A DNA stretch of 64,000 nt from Sarcocystis neurona. Taxonomy: Eukaryota > Apicomplexa > Conoidasida > Eucoccidiorida > Sarcocystidae. A program made the position numbers and the translations under genes. Where the stretch lies: positions 434,001 to 498,000 of the forward strand of contig KL647310.1 in NCBI GenBank assembly GCA_000727475.1, given 5' to 3'. This document shows, piece by piece, positions 37,310 to 49,152 of the stretch; within the stretch, counting starts at the first letter, position 1; each line of letters starts with the position of its first letter. The notes beneath the pieces are model-generated. The model did no database searches, had not been told where the DNA came from, and saw only the letters and a program-made list of their open reading frames with translations.

Positions 37310-38742
37310 CTGAGAGCGACACAAAAAAACATCCCACCCTATCCGCCACAGACGCAGTCATATGTACTTTCTTCTTTCTCGCGAAAGAACCGTACGTATA
37401 CAGGTACAGAGAGGTACACGTATAGGTCAGTACGTGGAGATATAGCTACGTCTGTGTGATAGTAGAGCCCTCGTGGCGGCTCGGACGTGGTCTCGCCGGT
37501 GAGTCGCAAACAAGCAGTGCGCATCGGATAACGTTCTCAAAGGAGAAATAGCCAGTCTTTGCATCTCAGGTGCATCAAACACACCCGGCCATTCGCCTCA
37601 GTATAGCGGGTGCGCTAAGGAACACACGAGATGTACACGAAGGAAGGAAAAGCAGAGGCGGAGCAAGGCAAAGGTCAGGAGGATAGAAACGAAGAGATGA
37701 AGCAGGGCAAAGGGCAGAAGAGAAAACAGGACGACGCTCCAGTGTCGACCTTCGGCACAGCCCTATAGACATGTTTGTGTACGGAGCCTCGGAACCTCTC
37801 ATAAGTGGTTCGTAATGGGAAAAGCGGGTTGGTTACGCTCTGCTGGAAGAAGAACAGGAGCGCCCACGCATTCTCGAGTAAGAAGGGGAACAGGCGCACC
37901 AGTAGTGCACGTTTAGGAGAGTGGCGGCAGGCAGAGTAATAGGAAGGGAAAAAAGAAGAGAAGCAGCGGAGTCGGAGAGATTTGGTTGACGTAGACATTT
38001 ACCCCCACGTCAACTAGACACGCAAAAATACATTCCCACCTCCTTTGTACCTACACACATAAAGCATAAAGTCTTGTGCGCGTAGGTGGCTAATGGTGTT
38101 GAAGTAGCTGCACTGCGTGCGCAGGCTATCCCCACGCGTGTGGGTGGCGGCGAACACGTCTGCCGCCGACGGGGTGGGCGACACAGCACGACTTCAGCGG
38201 CAGCAGCCGCGGCAGTGAGATGAGGCTGTTGTCGCCGCGTTCGCAGCAGCAGCGGCAAAACGACACCTGCTACCATGACGCCACATGGTCGACAGCTGAT
38301 TTCCAAGAGGAACCAGCCGCTTCAGTTATGAAACAACAGCAGTAACAGGAAAGCAACTTTTCGCCGCTGCATTCCGAAAGACCCACAAGCCCAAAGGAAC
38401 CAGTGCGGCCCTGCCTTCATCGCGACAACAGCAGCAGCAGGGGCCATCCAGAGACGGCTTTCGTAGACCACGAAAGGACGAGCTTCAGCGGAAGACGCAG
38501 CCAACCTTTGAATATGCCTTCATCCGTACGCACAGATCTACCTCTCTATGTACATATGTATATATATGTGTAGCTACACTGGTGCACGCACAAATATATA
38601 TATATATATATGTACATATATATATATATACATACCTACATGGATGGCTAGGCACGTGAAGGATTACAGATATACCTATGTAGACAACTCTGTGCACAGC
38701 ATTAGCTGACGAAAGAAGAAATGGTTCTTCCTTGCTGGTTAC

Positions 38743-38904
38743 CCGCAGCTCGTCTCGGATGGACTCGCTGTAAGTGAGAAGTATCTCGTCGGCAGAAGTC
38801 TGTTCCTTTCCCGTGTACGTAATGTTCATGGTGGCAAACCAATGATCAAGCGCCAAGGACAGCAGCAGCTGCATATTTCCTTCAATAAATTTCGTCACGC
38901 CTTC
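38743..38904 (-). CDS. Exon 15: helical segment
   Basis: Fifty-four codons exactly between the acceptor CTCCTGCAG and a GTAACC donor, phase 0 at both ends. Helix-like text: EGVTKFIEGNMQLLLSLALD, then HWFATMNITYTGKEQ and LLTYSESIRDELR. Probably cytosolic and helical, following the membrane cluster. The 1.4-kb intron that follows has AT tracts near 38600, CAG-rich DNA and a purine-rich zone at 37600-37990. Confidence 0.75.
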
Positions 38905-39142
38905 CTGCAGGAGCAGTGTCACCCAGTGCAGCCGAAGGAGCACCACAGAGAATGCAGCAGCTGAATGTAGGACAGAGAGGAGGATACGGAGGGTAGGAAC
39001 AGCGGCGGAAGGTCAACGACCGCAGCAGCAGACAAACCGAACAGCACGCGTGCATCCGCAGCAACAGTGGCAGAGCAGCAGCAGCAGCGTTATAGCAGTG
39101 GTGACCGCAGTAGAGAACAACAGACCAACACATGCCTCAAAC

Positions 39143-39172
39143 GGTCCCCATTGCCAGGAGATCGACGAAGTC
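39143..39172 (-). CDS. Exon 14 (tentative 30-bp micro-exon)
   Basis: A strong acceptor (CCTTCCGTAATGATTCAG) is followed by ten codons, DFVDLLAMGT, and a GTTTGA donor. Both edges are in phase 0 with exons 13 and 15. The acidic/hydrophobic pattern fits a helix. The only support is splice sites plus phase, so it could be spurious. Confidence 0.4.
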
Positions 39173-39355
39173 CTGAATCATTACGGAAGGCAGAGGTTTC
39201 TGTATTTGTCTGTATGTGTGTGCATGTGAGTTTGTCTGCCTGTGGATAGGTGGGTGGGTAGGCGGGGGTGTCCATCTACATGTATACCGCAGACGGGGAC
39301 TGCGTTTCACCAGAGGAGGACACAGTGATGCTGGCGTTACACTCGTTAAATCGAA

Positions 39356-39895
39356 GCGAATGCATCGAAGAGAATAAAAGAAGAAGACGAAAGAGGCAAG
39401 CATAAGAAAGGAGGAGGAAGAGAAAGTGTCGAAAGAAGAAAAAGGACGGCGACGGGAGGGAAGCGAACAACAAAACTAATAGTGACCACGCACAAAGAGG
39501 GAGGGAAGAAGGACAGACGGGACTGGGAAGAAGAAAAGGTAGGGGGAGGAAGACGCAGAAAATGCAGAAGACACACAGAGGTAGAGGAAGGAGAGTGGAC
39601 GTATGGACTGACAGGAGGGAACACAGAAGAAGAGGGAGGGAACAAGAAGAGAGAGAACTCAAAAAATGGAAAGACAGGGGGAGGGAGACGCAGAGAATGC
39701 AGAACACACATACAGGCAAAGAAACGCAAACGGAGGTACGGACTGACGGGAGGACAAAAGGATCAAGAGAACAGTGCGAAGCAAAAACTCCTGCTTCTCT
39801 TGTTTCTGTGCTGGCGGACTCAGAAAGACGTAGAGCACAAGGACCCTGACAAGTGGAGAAGGAAGAAGAGAAGAAGACGACAAGAAAAAAAGACT
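39356..39895. repeat. Long purine-rich tract
   Basis: About 540 bases with mostly A and G on the plus strand (GGAGGGA, GAAGAAG and AGACAGG words), so pyrimidine-rich in the transcript. Lies upstream in sense of exon 14. Confidence 0.85.
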
Positions 39896-41166
39896 TAAAA
39901 TTCCAACTTCAGTGTGTGCTGATTTGACGACGAGAGGTTTACAAGAAGAGGATCCACTGGCGGGTCGAGTACGCGTCCATCGGTAAAAAAGGCAACGTAA
40001 CCCCGCAGGTACACACAGATGGCAGGACGCAACTAGCTAGGTCTACCAGCCACTAGACGTTTAAGGTCTTCAGTAAACTCTGTGTGGCAGACGGATACGT
40101 AGGAAACATGAAATAAAGAGAGCAAGGGAGAAGTGCACAGAGCAGTCCCTACGAAAGCCGAGTAATTGTGAAGACTCAGAAGCCGAAAAGACAGAGAGGC
40201 AAACAAGTAGTCACGGAGGGGGTGTGACACGCAGACAGAGGGCTGGTCGGCAGAAAATCGGAGGAATATGAAAAGAGCAACAGACGGAGACGTCGTTGTA
40301 GAATGTCGGACAAAGAGGCACGCACGCAGCTTGAAAACCGCCGGAGGAACGCACGCAGTAATTACTAGGCAGCAGCGTGCATATACGTGCACAGAGAGAG
40401 GAGAAAAGCACATGCGTATATGGAGAGAAAGAGAGATGGAGCTAGAGGGAGGTACAGAGAGAGATACATAGTAGAAACACATACGTGTATATATGTGTGT
40501 GTTTTCATATGTTGTCGAAGGGCACATGCGCAGCGGTGGAAATATGAGAAGTCCGGTAAACACGTACGGTGGGAGAGGAACAGATAGGTATACAAATAGA
40601 GAGAGACATAGGTATCCAAGCATTTCGTGTACACGAGTGTATCTAGGTCGGTAGACGTGGAGGGTCGTCCAGGTAGAAGACATACGTAGAGAAACAGGCG
40701 CGTAGGCAGACACATATGTATAGTTAGCTACAAAGGTCGTTGTAGACAAGAAAAAAGGAAGAAAGCTAAACGTAGAGGTGTGCCAAGAACAAAACAGAGC
40801 GGCACACAGGTTCGTCAGTCGGCAGCGACAAAAACAGAGATTTGCACACACTTGCAGACACGTAGAAACATAGGGATGGAGAACCACGTACGCAGGTTGT
40901 TTATCTACTTGGCGCTTCACACCGATACACAGAGGTACAGGTAAAATGTTCTAAAGAGAAGAGGCTACGTTTTAGAAAGGCTCGTAAGTAGATAATTAGG
41001 CACAGAGAAAGAGTACAAGCGCGAGTCAGATAATTAAGTAGAATCGAACAGACAGTTGTACGTCTACGTGGTCAGATAGACAGTCGATGGTTGTCAAAGA
41101 AACACAACGGTGGGTTGCAAGGGGGGAATTGACAGACGGATGGGCAGCAGCCCTAGTGGCAAAGAC

Positions 41167-41208
41167 AGGCTCGCTGTTGACCATGCGCTCATAGAGAATA
41201 ATGATGCC
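41167..41208 (-). CDS. Exon 13 (tentative micro-exon)
   Basis: A good acceptor (CTGTTTGCAG) is in phase with exon 12, giving GIIILYERMVNSEP. The donor is weak: GTCTTT is used here because it restores phase 0, and GTCAAC nine codons in is an alternative. The peptide looks like the end of a helix leaving the membrane. The 2-kb intron that follows is strongly GA-rich on the plus strand (39360-39900). Confidence 0.45.
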
Positions 41209-41621
41209 CTGCAAACAGTGTGCCCTTCAGAAGTTTTCACAACACACATACACAGGCGTACGGATAGACGCGTGTGTTCATTGCCCAAGCCTCGTATTCC
41301 TCCATAGCCGTTGATGCACGTATCCACACAAACAGATACTGATATACGCACATATACATGTGTGTGTACACGTACATAGCAGTGCCGCCCTCCATATTAA
41401 TGCGGAAATATATATATATATATGTGCGTTTCTTCACACACACATATGTATATATATAAGTATACGCAAGCAGGTCCATTTTACTACATGGATGTGCGTA
41501 CACACATAGAAATACACACACAAATGTGTAAACAAAACCGGCATATCTATATACCTATATATATATATATGTGTGTGTACGAGTGTGTACCCTAGGCGAG
41601 CAGTCGGAGCCCGTGTCTTAC

Positions 41622-41850
41622 TCTGGACTTGAGAAAATTCATCCAAAGGTAACCAACAACAAAACTGATGGATCCCAGCATCGCCGCGTACGGGAGAAAG
41701 CTGTCTGAATTGATGAGGGCCCCGAGAAGGAACCAGAGGACGAAGACGCTCAGGGCCCACGTCGTGGAGAACACCGCCACAGTCAGCAAAATGCGTCCCA
41801 CGAGGTCGAGGTAATGCAGCGCCCTCGGAAAACGTTCTCGCAGGAAGACG
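41622..41850 (-). CDS. Exon 12: two membrane segments
   Basis: The acceptor (GTGCGTCGCAG) supplies one base; the donor is GTAAGA. 76 residues. The basic/aromatic lead VFLRERFPRALHYLDLV is followed by ILLTVAVFSTTWALSVFVLW, a short loop containing NSDSF, and LPYAAMLGSISFVVGYLWMN, ending with FLKSR. The two helices with a very short polar loop form a hairpin. The basic residues after the last helix suggest a cytosolic continuation. Confidence 0.8.
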
Positions 41851-43035
41851 CTGCGACGCACACGGCCGTCAGGGAACGCGGGAGACAAACAAAAGGAAGG
41901 ATAGAACGAGAGAGAGAAAGAAAGTCAGGACAGAAAAGCACACACACACACACACACGCACACGCACAAACACAAAGGGGGGTAGACGGCAGCGGGGAGG
42001 CGACGAAGCGGGAAGACAAAAAAACAGAAATAGAGAAGAGGTAAGACCAGTCGCGCACACTTGTCGCGCTCAACGCACGTTAAAAGGAAAAAGATGAAGC
42101 CACCTCTCCGTCAGCGCCACCACGCAGGCAACACGAGAAAACGCCTTTCAGAAAAGTGCTCCGGCGCACACACGCACGAAGTAACGCGGCAGCAGCAGAG
42201 GTAACGCGGCAACGACGCCACCAGCAGCAACAGCACAGATCACCTCACAATTGCAGCAGCAGCAGCACCGTATCAGAGCACTGCCGAGGAGAGAGAGAGG
42301 GGCGGGGCAGCAAGTCTACAGAACAAGAAGAGGAAGACAGACAACTGAAGTGAGAGGAACGTAAACAGAGGAGAGGAAAATAAGGAAAAGAGAGAAGGCA
42401 TAGAAAAGCCGCAAGGACGTGACAGGTCTTCACCACAGTCGTGCAGTCGCAACATGGAGTCCGCGAAACGCAGACATCCAGGATACCCGCCAAAGAAGCA
42501 TGCACTATTCATAATCGTATCCGTGTACCGTCTACGTAAGCATCCGGTTAGCTCCAGCAGGCGTGTGTATGATGTACGTCTACAGAGTTACACGTTTACT
42601 CTCTATGTGTATCTCGATTTTGGTACATTCACGCGTGAAACAATTTGCATAGGGGACTGAAATATATACACGTATATTGAGGACTCCCACACTGGCACAT
42701 ATGTGCGCCTATACAAACCCATCCTGCCCTCACTAACACCCTTTCAAATATAAGCAGGCACATATAGAAATACATATGTGCATAAACGTCATACAACCAC
42801 AGAAACACATACAACTCCCTGGCGACACAGCCGCGGAGGCAACGGCAGGACCAAGCAGCTCCACCACCACCAGACAAATCCTCTGAAAGCAGTGCGTCTA
42901 GCTGTGACGCCTGCAGTTGCGGTGCACGCAGGTGTGATGTACGCAGCTGCGGTGCATGCAGCTGTATGCCAAACTTTGTCGAAATATTGCACCTGCACGT
43001 TTCTGTTGTTGAAGTGAATAAGCTGGCGCTCTCAC

Positions 43036-43172
43036 TTGAAGAAAGTGGCAATGGTCATGACGACGATGTACAAAAAACTGAAGAGAATGACAAATTGGTC
43101 TGCAACGGGGAGCTGAAAAAGCGTTTTGAAGGTGGGCCGTAGGAACAGATCGCTGAAAAACAGGTCGTCTGT
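43036..43172 (-). CDS. Exon 11: membrane segment
   Basis: The acceptor (CGCAGGCAG) is in phase with exon 10; the GTGAGA donor leaves two bases. 45 residues: TDDLFFSDLFLRPTFKTLFQ, then the membrane helix FVILFSFLYIVVMTIATFF. The longest chance frame here differs, but this frame fits both neighbours. The 1.2-kb intron that follows includes GA-rich and CAG-rich DNA. Confidence 0.75.
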
Positions 43173-43858
43173 CTGCCTGCGGAGAGTTCGCCTCGCTTCC
43201 TACATACAGCAACAGCAACAGCAACCACAAAACCGCGAGACAAAACTTCCTTTTTCTCTTGTCGCTGCTTCTCCTCCTGGTGCATCACACAACCTCCTGT
43301 TTCTGTTGCTGTGTTGCGTTTCCGCCTCCTACTTCTTTCTTTGATGCCCGAGTTTCTGCTTCTGGCGTTGCTGCCTCTGCTGCGGCTGCTGCGGTTTCTG
43401 ATGTTAACTTGCTGTCGCTGGAGGGTCGGCTGTTTGCACTGGGGGCCCGCGTCTGCAAGGAGGGTGGTGTCCCGCTGCAGGAAGACGCAGCACGTGTTGA
43501 CTTCTGGCTCATACGATAGAGGAGACTCTTCCACCGGTATACATACATTTTATTACTTAACCATGAGAACAACAACCAAATATGTATCAACTATAGCGGT
43601 GGCAAAGGACCTGAGCGCTACTTCACACAAACCCCCGCACACATGCACATATTCAGGAAAATCGTTACATACACGTACATACAAATATACATATATATAT
43701 GTATACACATGTGTATATCTTTATCTATATGCGTGCGTACAGACACGCAGATGCAGGCCACAGATATGCAGACAGAAACGTGTTCAAACTGAGCGAAGAA
43801 GAGTCACAGGGAAGCAGATTGGTGTATGTGGCGGGGCGGGATAAGGCGTAGAGGATAC

Positions 43859-44228
43859 CGCGAGGTAGTAGTCCTGTAACGCGGAAAACAGACAGAGGAG
43901 GACGGGGAAGAGGAAGAAGATGCCGATCTGGCTGCCAATAATGAAGACAGTGACGAGCACGGGAAGTGCCTGGAACTCGAGCCACCGCGCAGGTGTCCAT
44001 ACACCGCGACTCTGTTCTCCGGCGAGGAAACGCCGCACGGGAGCGGCGTGCGACCCCAGCAAGCTCAAAATCCAGGTTCTCGAGACGAAGCGTCTGCCCT
44101 GCTGGGCAAGTGCCGAGTGGTAGAGAAAGTCGTTATTCAACAAGAAAATGTCCGGTGTCTCAGTCCACCAGTACAAGTCGCGAATTAACCCCAGATTCTC
44201 GAGACTCTTCACTTTCGTGCTGATCGAT
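43859..44228 (-). CDS. Exon 10: membrane-proximal region and first membrane segment(s)
   Basis: The acceptor (GACACGCAG) completes the Lys codon; the donor is GTATCC after CTCGCG. 123 residues. The soluble part includes GLIRDLYWWTETPDIFLLNN and RTWILSLLGSHAAPVRRF. It ends in a long hydrophobic run, ALPVLVTVFIIGSQIGIFFL plus FPVLLCLFSAL, long enough for one long or two short membrane helices. This is the start of the cluster formed by exons 10-12. Faintly reminiscent of multi-spanning channel-type proteins, but no pore motif is identified. Confidence 0.75.
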
Positions 44229-45482
44229 CTGCGTGTCCACAGCGGGGGGACACACAGCAGCGGGCAGGAGAACGAACCACTTGAGGCAGAAAGAGGATAG
44301 AAGAAAAGAAACCCACAAAATTCGAAAGAAGGAGGCGTCACATCACGAAGGACGGGCTGGTGGCCGGGGTGGACGACGAGAAGGAAAAAAGAAGCGAAGG
44401 CCACACGACGGCAGGGACCAGGAATACAGGGGACGGTCGAGTCTATTACTACATACCGTACTATGCATAGATGTGGGTAAGCCGTGACAGAGAACGCAGC
44501 AGAGCGAGTTAAAGAAAGGAGGAACACAGCAGCCGCGGGAGGTACCGATGGGCAAACACAGTCTCAGGGGACACACACAGAACTCACAGGCAAGCAGCGA
44601 GTACGCAAGGAGATGCAGAAGCACGTTTGTGCCTTTCTTTGTCATTATGATGGAAAACGTGATCGTCCCGGAGAGGTGAAGAGTGCGTCAGCAAAAAGAG
44701 AAAACTAGGAGAGAAGCGTGCAACAAGTCAAAACAGAGAGACAGATTAGTAACTCAGGGGCGTCCAGTCTCGAGTCGGAGAACAAGGATTTCTATACAGT
44801 TCTTCCACAAATCTTTCCTCTCGTTTTGCGGAGGACGTGCAGGTGGGTGTAACGAAAATAAATACGGGCAAAAGGACAACATTTTCTCTACGATAGTCCA
44901 CTCCTACGGAACGGCGTACTTTATTCATGAAGACAGAAAAGCACGAGTGTAGCCGCGGTAGGAGCCGCGCGAGCAGCAGCGGCGATACACACGTCCCTCC
45001 ACCCGCTGCAGCAGATGTGTTGAGCGGCATAAGAGCTCCTCAGACGCGATCTATTTTGCGTAGTTCAACAGGAGCAGCAGCCGCAGCAGCATAAGCGCGC
45101 GGAGCACAGCAGCGGCACGACGCGGTAGGAAAAGAAGAGGATGCCACGGCAGCAGGAACGCGAGAAAACCACCGTGCAGCGCGGCGTCAACAGGAGGAGC
45201 CGCAGCCACGTGAGAGGCACCTGACAAAGGAGAAGGAAGGAAAACTGAGGAATTGCTGAAGAAGCAGCAGTCATGTGCCCGAATACTCAACAGAGGCTGC
45301 AACAGTAGTAGTACGGGGCGAGGAGGATAGGAACAGCAAACGGTGGGGACGAAGGAGAGCAGCGGTATTGAGCGGTGGTGGACGGGTGAAACCAATATCG
45401 AGGGGCCCCCGGCTTCAGAGCGAAGAAGAAAAAGAACCACTTGCACACGGGTGCAGCCGAACAGAAAGCCAGAGGAACTCAC

Positions 45483-45712
45483 TTGTAGACGACCACTTGC
45501 TTTTCGTCGTAAGAGGCAGCTGGCAGGTCAGCGGTATCTCGGTCGTGCATCACAAGCTTCGACTGCGTAGAGATGAGGCACTGGCCAGGGGTATGTATAG
45601 CCGCCACGTCCTGCCGCTCGGTGCAGAGAGGCGGCCGCAGATCTTGACAAATTTTCAGCATGTTCTCGCGCACTTCGAAGCCGTAGCGATACAGCACGGC
45701 GTCAGACATGTG
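45483..45712 (-). CDS. Exon 9: pre-membrane segment
   Basis: The acceptor (CGCTCGCAG) is in phase 0; the donor GTGAGT leaves two bases of a Lys codon. 76 residues: HMSDAVLYRYGFEVRENM, a Cys-containing loop (KICQDLRPPLCTERQD), then strand-like VAAIHTPGQCLISTQSKL. Preceded by a CTG-repeat tract in the intron. It sits directly before the membrane cluster. No family recognised. Confidence 0.75.
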
Positions 45713-45960
45713 CTGCGAGCGTGCCCACACAAACAGCAGCAGCAGCAGGAACGCGTGTGTCACGCAGCCCCGCAACCATGACAGCAGCAGTCAAGCCGGC
45801 ATGCTGGGAAGCACCGGCTGGGGAAGCGACTGAAGCACAACACGAATTCCTGTTATACACTACCATGGGACCCATTCGTATACTAATGTATACATGAGGA
45901 TATATATACAACTACACAAATATATACTGGCACCGTCAGATATATATATATATATATACA

Positions 45961-46320
45961 CATGTAGAGCTGCTCTCACAGCATTGTGGGACCTACTTAT
46001 ATATTGGCGTGTACACAAAAATACCGAAACAACTACATATATACGTATATACAGGTAGTGGTAGATATACTTGTATATATACATATGTAGAGCTTTTCAC
46101 ACAGCATCGTGAGACCTACTTATATATTGGTTTGTACATAAAAATACAGATACGACTACATACATAGATATACCTATGTACAGGTACTGGTAGATATAAT
46201 TATATACACATATGTATACATATGTAGACCTTCTGTTACATTATTGTGGAACCTGCTTATATGCTGGTGTGTCCGCAAGTTTATTCTCATGACTGCATAT
46301 ACATACCCATGTAAGTCCTT
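45961..46320. repeat. Decayed tandem array, about 123-137 bp units
   Basis: The motif GTAGA(G/C)C...TGTGG(G/A)ACCT(A/G)CTTATAT occurs at 45964, 46087 and 46224, each followed by similar TACA...ACTACATA text. A more diverged copy precedes it (45850-45960). Located in the intron between exons 8 and 9. Confidence 0.85.
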
Positions 46321-46324
46321 CTAA

Positions 46325-46432
46325 GAATACATGTATATATGCATATATATTGGAAATACGTTGGCGCGCCGTGTCTGAGAATACATGCATACATGCATAT
46401 CTATTGGAAATATGGTGGCGCACCCTGTCTGC
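46325..46432. repeat. 54-bp tandem duplication
   Basis: Two copies starting at 46325 and 46379 (GAATACATG...ATTGGAAATA), then TTGGCGCGCCGTGTCT versus GTGGCGCACCCTGTCT. About 85-90% identical by eye. Confidence 0.9.
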
Positions 46433-47185
46433 ATACAAACCCATACATGTATACATATATGTGTTTACACGTGTGTACCTCCAGAGAGGTATCTACACGC
46501 GAAGAAGACACAGATCCCTTAGCTGCGAAAACGAACTTTGATACTACCTGTGCGTCTGTCTAGGGGTGTAACCGTGAAAAGAGAAGCTCGTACAGAAAGC
46601 TGTTGCCTATACAGATGGTGCAAGAACAGAGTGGAAGCTCCGAACCCTACGCTTGAGTGCTTGCAGCACGCTTGTTGAGGCCTCGTCAGCAGCAGAGCAC
46701 TCAGGCATGCAGGACGAGCAAGCTGCCTTTGAGAGCGCGAGCAGGCAGCTAGTAGGGCCAAGGAGGAAGGAGGGAAGAAGATATTTTCGGTGTAAAGAAA
46801 GCGCCATCCACGCAGCAGAGGGGTAGGGGAGCGCATACGCAGTGGTACACCAGAGAAAGAGATACACTTGTGGCTCCTCAAGAACAGGTGCAGACCCGCT
46901 CGGAACAGAGAGGCTGCAGCATGTGCAGTTGGAAGAAAATAAGATCGTGTCAAGCGGGTGCAAGCTGAGCATCGAAGAGGAGGCAACTCAGAGAGGCTGC
47001 CGAAGAACGCGTGCCAGTGTCAGCAGGAAACCGAAAGGCGGTACGTAGCACAACTGCTGGCACGGGAGTGTGACGCAGAGTAAACCAGAAACACGCTCCC
47101 GTGCCCCTCCTCGTAAGAAAGGACGCGTATAGCTGCCCCCGGAGGGACTGCATCCTCTGTTGCGGTGCAGTCGCTGCTGCGCGGA

Positions 47186-47560
47186 CGCGCCGTATCCAAT
47201 TTAAAGGGAGAGAAGGAAAGAAGGACGAAAACGGATGCGAGAAGAGTGTTGAGAGAAAGAGAGAGACCGAAGGCGAGAGTGAGAAGAGGGGTTAGAGAGA
47301 GCTAGAATGAGGAAGAATGGGAGGGAGAGACGAGAGAAAGAGAGAGACACGCATGGAGGAAATTACGGGGGAGAGAGGGGGAGAAAGGGAGAAGAAAGGG
47401 AGTGGGAAAAAGTGTTAGGGGAAGCGACAAGGGGAAAGGGAAAAAGAATGGAAGTGAGAAAAGAGAAAGAGACGAAGAAACAGAATGAGGGAAAAAGAGG
47501 GACTGGAATCTACAGAGAGAAGGACGTGAAAACACAAACACTGGGCAGGGAGGGGAATAG
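47186..47560. repeat. Purine-rich tract
   Basis: GAGAGAAAG and GGGAGA words over about 370 bases on the plus strand. It lies downstream in sense of exon 8. A similar tract at 47870-48200 lies upstream of the same exon. Confidence 0.85.
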
Positions 47561-47606
47561 TGGCTTTTTTGTAATAAGTGCTGCCTCAAAGAGGAGGCTG
47601 ACTCAC

Positions 47607-47786
47607 TTCCATCTCCAGGCCATGCGTGCGGCAGAAGGAAGCGTAGACGAGCTCGAGTTCGGAGAGAGGAACGGGGCGAACGATGTAAAAGGCGTTGGAC
47701 TGACATATCGCCGAACCTGCTGGAAGTCTCCCTTCGGTCGGCTCTAGAAACATGGCGATGTAGACGAGCTGGCAGTGCTGTCCCGG
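47607..47786 (-). CDS. Exon 8: second half of the Kre9/KNH-like domain
   Basis: Sixty codons in phase 0 at both ends: acceptor TTTGCGCAG, donor GTGAGT. The text GQHCQLVYIAMFLEPTEG then SAICQSNAFYIVRPVP gives the closing strands expected after N-GSY-W-V in exon 7. Two or three Cys residues could form disulphides. The preceding intron is strongly TC-rich in the sense strand (47790-48200). The following 1.9-kb intron holds the 123-bp and 54-bp tandem arrays at 45.9-46.4 kb. Confidence 0.75.
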
Positions 47787-49118
47787 CTGCGCAAAGAGAC
47801 CCCGCAGCAGCCGCGTGCAACGCAGCAGTGACGACGCAGAGTCGCGCGGGGCAGGAGAGCAGCAGCACCGCGCAGAAGGAAAGTCGGGCGAAGCGAAAAA
47901 GGAGGAGGAAGAGGAAAGCGAGAGAAGGACCCAGAAGAAGAGGAAAAACGGAAGGAAAGCCGACAAAGGAGAGGGCGGCGAGGGGGAATCAGATACTGTG
48001 AGAGAAGGTGAGAGGTACAGGCAGAAGAAAAGGAGGTAAGGGAAGCGAACGAGACTGAGATCGAAACCCTGACGTGAAAGACAGGGGGACGAAAACAGAA
48101 AAAAAGGACAAGGCAGACGAGGTGGGCGCAGAAAAGACGAATTGCGACACCGAGAAGACGACGCAAAAGAGAAGCGAACAAAGAAACAGAAGGGTGACCA
48201 GCAAAATTGGGAGAAGAATCACAAATGCCGCTCCAACGGCATTCGCTTCACACGAATTTGGATGCATCCCCCCTTTCCTCTACATGCACGCGTTCAAGCG
48301 CATCTCCTTCTTCCTGTGACATAGATATATATATATGTATATATATGGGTGGGAGAAGAATTTATGATAACTTACTAAGACCACGCTTGGGAGTAAAAAC
48401 ATTTTCCTCCTTCGACTATGAGCGCCCAACCGACTGGTCTCATGTAACAAAGCAAGAAGCGTATTTCCCGGGTTCATATTGTCACCAAAAGAAATACTTG
48501 AAGCGGCGTAAGACTGCGTGAAGCAAGTTTCCCTGCATCTTAGTTGCACTCAGGTAGTGCGCGCCAGCACACTGCTGTCTTTGGTACGCGCACATACATT
48601 CCGTCCTACATCGATATGTTGACGGGGAGGAAACGCGCCAAACGCAACAGGCTACCTAACTCCGCACAAGCGTGACTCCTCCAGACACCTCTTTTGGCAA
48701 TATTTTATACGTCTGCTCTAAATCCTGAGGCCGGCGTGCAACTGCAGAGGATGCACTGAATCTCACTGCGAAGACAACATACATATACATATATATATAT
48801 ATACATATATACATGCGTATGTGCGTTATTACAGATAATCGCAATCTGTACGATCACGCATACACGTGTGTATGTATATATATACTATGAACATCGGCGA
48901 GAATACAGAACTATACGTATCACGTTTACACGCCGTATGCCTTCCTGCACGGGGGTGAAAACACACACATACGCACACACACACGAACGTATACGTGTAA
49001 ATCGTATACGTTCACGCGCTTGTGTCTTATCAAGCGCTTGCTTATATATCTTTAAAGTGCATATATCTGTGTGTATGTACGTACGCATGTGTGTATTTGG
49101 ACGTGTAAATTATATATA

Positions 49119-49152
<34 letters not shown>

